Assembly (NCBI RefSeq): GCF_024723825.1
Contig: NZ_JANQBQ010000001.1
Location: 1,054,001 to 1,118,000, forward strand
DNA: 64,000 nucleotides
Source: Romboutsia lituseburensis
GTDB lineage: Bacteria > Bacillota > Clostridia > Peptostreptococcales > Peptostreptococcaceae
Direction of reading: 5' to 3'
Both the position numbers and the translations under genes were made by a program. Shown here in pieces: positions 63,110 to 64,000 of the stretch (positions are counted from its first letter, which is position 1; every line of letters starts with the position of its first letter). The notes below the pieces were generated by a model that was given only the letters and a program-made list of their open reading frames with translations, was not told the DNA's origin and did not search any database.

Positions 63110-63489
63110 AATCTAACCCCTTCTATCCATATTAGTTTGTTAATCAAAATATTTAAGTATTTTTTAGCTTCATCTAATTCTATAATATGATTTCAATTAC
63201 TGAAAAATACCATTCAATTAACTTAAATGTCAATAAGTTTATTTATCTATTATTCTACTTTACATTTCAAATTTCCTTCTTTTTTTTATAGTTTTTTTTT
63301 TGGTAATTTATTGTAGTAAATTTTGATTGATTTTTCAACTGTTTTTTTATTGAAATATAGTATATTTTTTAATTTTTCAAAATTTTATTTATATATCTAT
63401 CTAATATTTAAAAATATTTTTTTGTTATCCAATTATTTATATCATATATAGCAATATCATACTTTAAAAGTACTAGAATATTCTTATAA
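63110..63489. other. A+T-rich intergenic region upstream of the sigma factor gene
   Basis: About 380 nt of homopolymer-rich sequence that must contain the sigma factor promoter. I could not single out a convincing -10/-35 pair. Confidence 0.5.
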
Positions 63490-63610
63490 AAAAGAAAAAA
63501 AGACTGCAAGATGCAGTCTTTTTTCCTCGAACGACGTTATAAACCCCTCTATTAACAAATCCTTAGCGTTTGCCCCAACACTTACGGTTTTTTATAGAGA
63601 ATCTTTAACC
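63490..63610 (-). ncRNA. Putative structured small RNA of about 115-120 nt
   Basis: A consensus-like minus-strand promoter (63616-63644) leads into sequence with no open frame. It contains the hairpin AGTGTT-GGGGCA-AACGCT and a possible CTCTAT/ATAGAG closing pair. It ends in a terminator (GACTGCA-TCT-TGCAGTC and a T-run, to about 63490). The GGGG and GCAAACGCTAAGG segments stand out as G-rich in A+T-rich DNA, suggesting constrained function. It could be an independent small RNA or the prematurely terminated leader of the sigma factor gene downstream. I do not recognise a known riboswitch. Confidence 0.6.
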
Positions 63611-63615
63611 ATTTA

Positions 63616-63644
63616 ATAATACCACCATTAAAAAATATAGTCAA
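63616..63644 (-). promoter_or_regulatory. Strong promoter of the putative small RNA
   Basis: TTGACT (63639-63644), 17-bp spacer, TATTAT (63616-63621) on the minus strand, starting 24 nt after the stop codon of the gene at 63668. Predicted start near 63609. Confidence 0.75.
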
Positions 63645-63667
63645 GTTTGTATATTTTTGTATTTTTA

Positions 63668-63997
63668 CTAGTGCTTACAACCACAATCGTCTCCACATCC
63701 ACAGTCATGTCCTTCTTCATGTCCACCACAACATTCATGTCCTTCTTCATGATGATGATTTTCATGTTTTTCTGCTAATTCTTCCATTTTAAAGAATTCC
63801 TCTACCATTGTATCATAAGTTGGTAATGCTGCTTCAGTATCATATTCTTCTCCTGTCCAATCTGCATACATCATAGCATCACCATTAGTTAATACTAATC
63901 TTCCTGCCATAGTCATATTGTCTACATCTTCTAGGAAATCTATTTGTTTTTGTACAACTTCGCCTTCTAATTTTATATCTTCATCCATACATTGCAC
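63668..63997 (-). CDS. Hypothetical protein with Cys/His-rich metal-binding tail (start may lie outside window)
   Basis: At least 105 residues, cut by or close to the window's right edge; the first visible start codons are GTG at 63997 and ATG at 63988, and no ribosome site can be checked. The body (about 1-72) is acidic and probably folded (DFLEDVDNMTMAGRLVLTN, YADWTGEEYDTEAALPTYDT). The last 35 residues are a metal-binding-like tail with HHHEEGHECCGGHEEGHDC and CGCGDDCGCKH. Such tails bind zinc, nickel or copper in other proteins. I do not recognise the family; role in metal storage or delivery is inference. Confidence 0.65.
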   Translation of the reverse strand: MQCMDEDIKLEGEVVQKQIDFLEDVDNMTMAGRLVLTNGDAMMYADWTGEEYDTEAALPTYDTMVEEFFKMEELAEKHENHHHEEGHECCGGHEEGHDCGCGDDCGCKH

Positions 63998-64000
63998 TAT

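Noticed and set aside
63560..63610. preQ1-I riboswitch, suggested by CTCTATAAAAAAC near the RNA 5' end
   Set aside because: The matching 5' GAGG stem and the rest of the preQ1 fold are missing; the likeness is to one short segment only.
1..64000. CRISPR arrays, tRNA and rRNA genes, intact insertion sequences
   Set aside because: No regularly spaced repeats, no cloverleaf with GTTCGA-type T-arm and CCA end, no rRNA core sequence and no transposase motif were found.

Overview
The window looks like chromosomal DNA of a low-GC, anaerobic, endospore-forming Clostridia species, most like the Peptostreptococcaceae (Paraclostridium, Romboutsia, Clostridioides). The evidence is the strong A+T bias, the reverse rubrerythrin, the hydrogenase-like iron-sulfur sensor operon, the meso-diaminopimelate type MurE, the tyrosine T-box, and CgeB-type (spore-surface) glycosyltransferases. 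No rRNA, tRNA, CRISPR array, intact insertion sequence or prophage was seen. Most genes are on the minus strand in short operons closed by clear intrinsic terminators.

Layout. 1-2.8 kb: phosphoglucomutase and a 3D-domain wall protein. 3-15.4 kb: a glycosylation locus with a small glycosyltransferase, a four-part 1,820-residue glycosyltransferase, a nucleotide-sugar dehydrogenase and a CgeB-like glycosyltransferase. Divergent from these are a leucine-rich-repeat protein without signal peptide and another glycosyltransferase, behind a sequence that matches a sigma-K promoter. 15.4-31.5 kb: a cystine-type symporter, two decayed genes, and housekeeping or accessory genes (lipase, YgjP-like peptidase, PanF/YhdT, polysaccharide deacetylase, amino-acid permease, azoreductase, aldehyde dehydrogenase, rhodanese, subtilase, MATE pump with a twin operator). 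31.9-34.4 kb: a VanW-type protein, then a group I self-splicing intron placed between a ribosome-binding site and the start codon of a GNAT acetyltransferase. 34.7-37.9 kb: a MacAB-like efflux operon on the plus strand. 38-46 kb: a hydrogenase-like sensor/phosphatase operon, dihydroorotase plus an M20 ureidohydrolase, a DUF362 ferredoxin protein and rubrerythrin. 46-54 kb: EamA transporter, small membrane and hypothetical proteins, T-box/tyrS, GDPD phosphodiesterase, YybS-like protein and murE. 54-57.4 kb: a glycosyltransferase and a decayed 5-oxoproline salvage cluster (broken gamma-glutamylcyclotransferase and pyrrolidone-carboxylate peptidase beside intact DUF979/DUF969 permease genes). 57.6-61 kb: a tandem pair of dynamin-like GTPases. 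61-64 kb: small proteins, a SigA-like sigma factor, a probable new small RNA and a metal-binding-tail protein.

The most striking element is the group I intron at about 33401-33770. Its P1 helix is made of the Shine-Dalgarno sequence itself, and the predicted 3' splice site falls directly before the start codon, so splicing should be needed to create a translatable GNAT mRNA. This parallels the c-di-GMP-controlled ribozyme of Clostridioides difficile, but I see no c-di-GMP-II aptamer here. Second is the probable sporulation-controlled glycosylation locus. All functional statements rest on reading motifs by eye; no database search or folding program was run.
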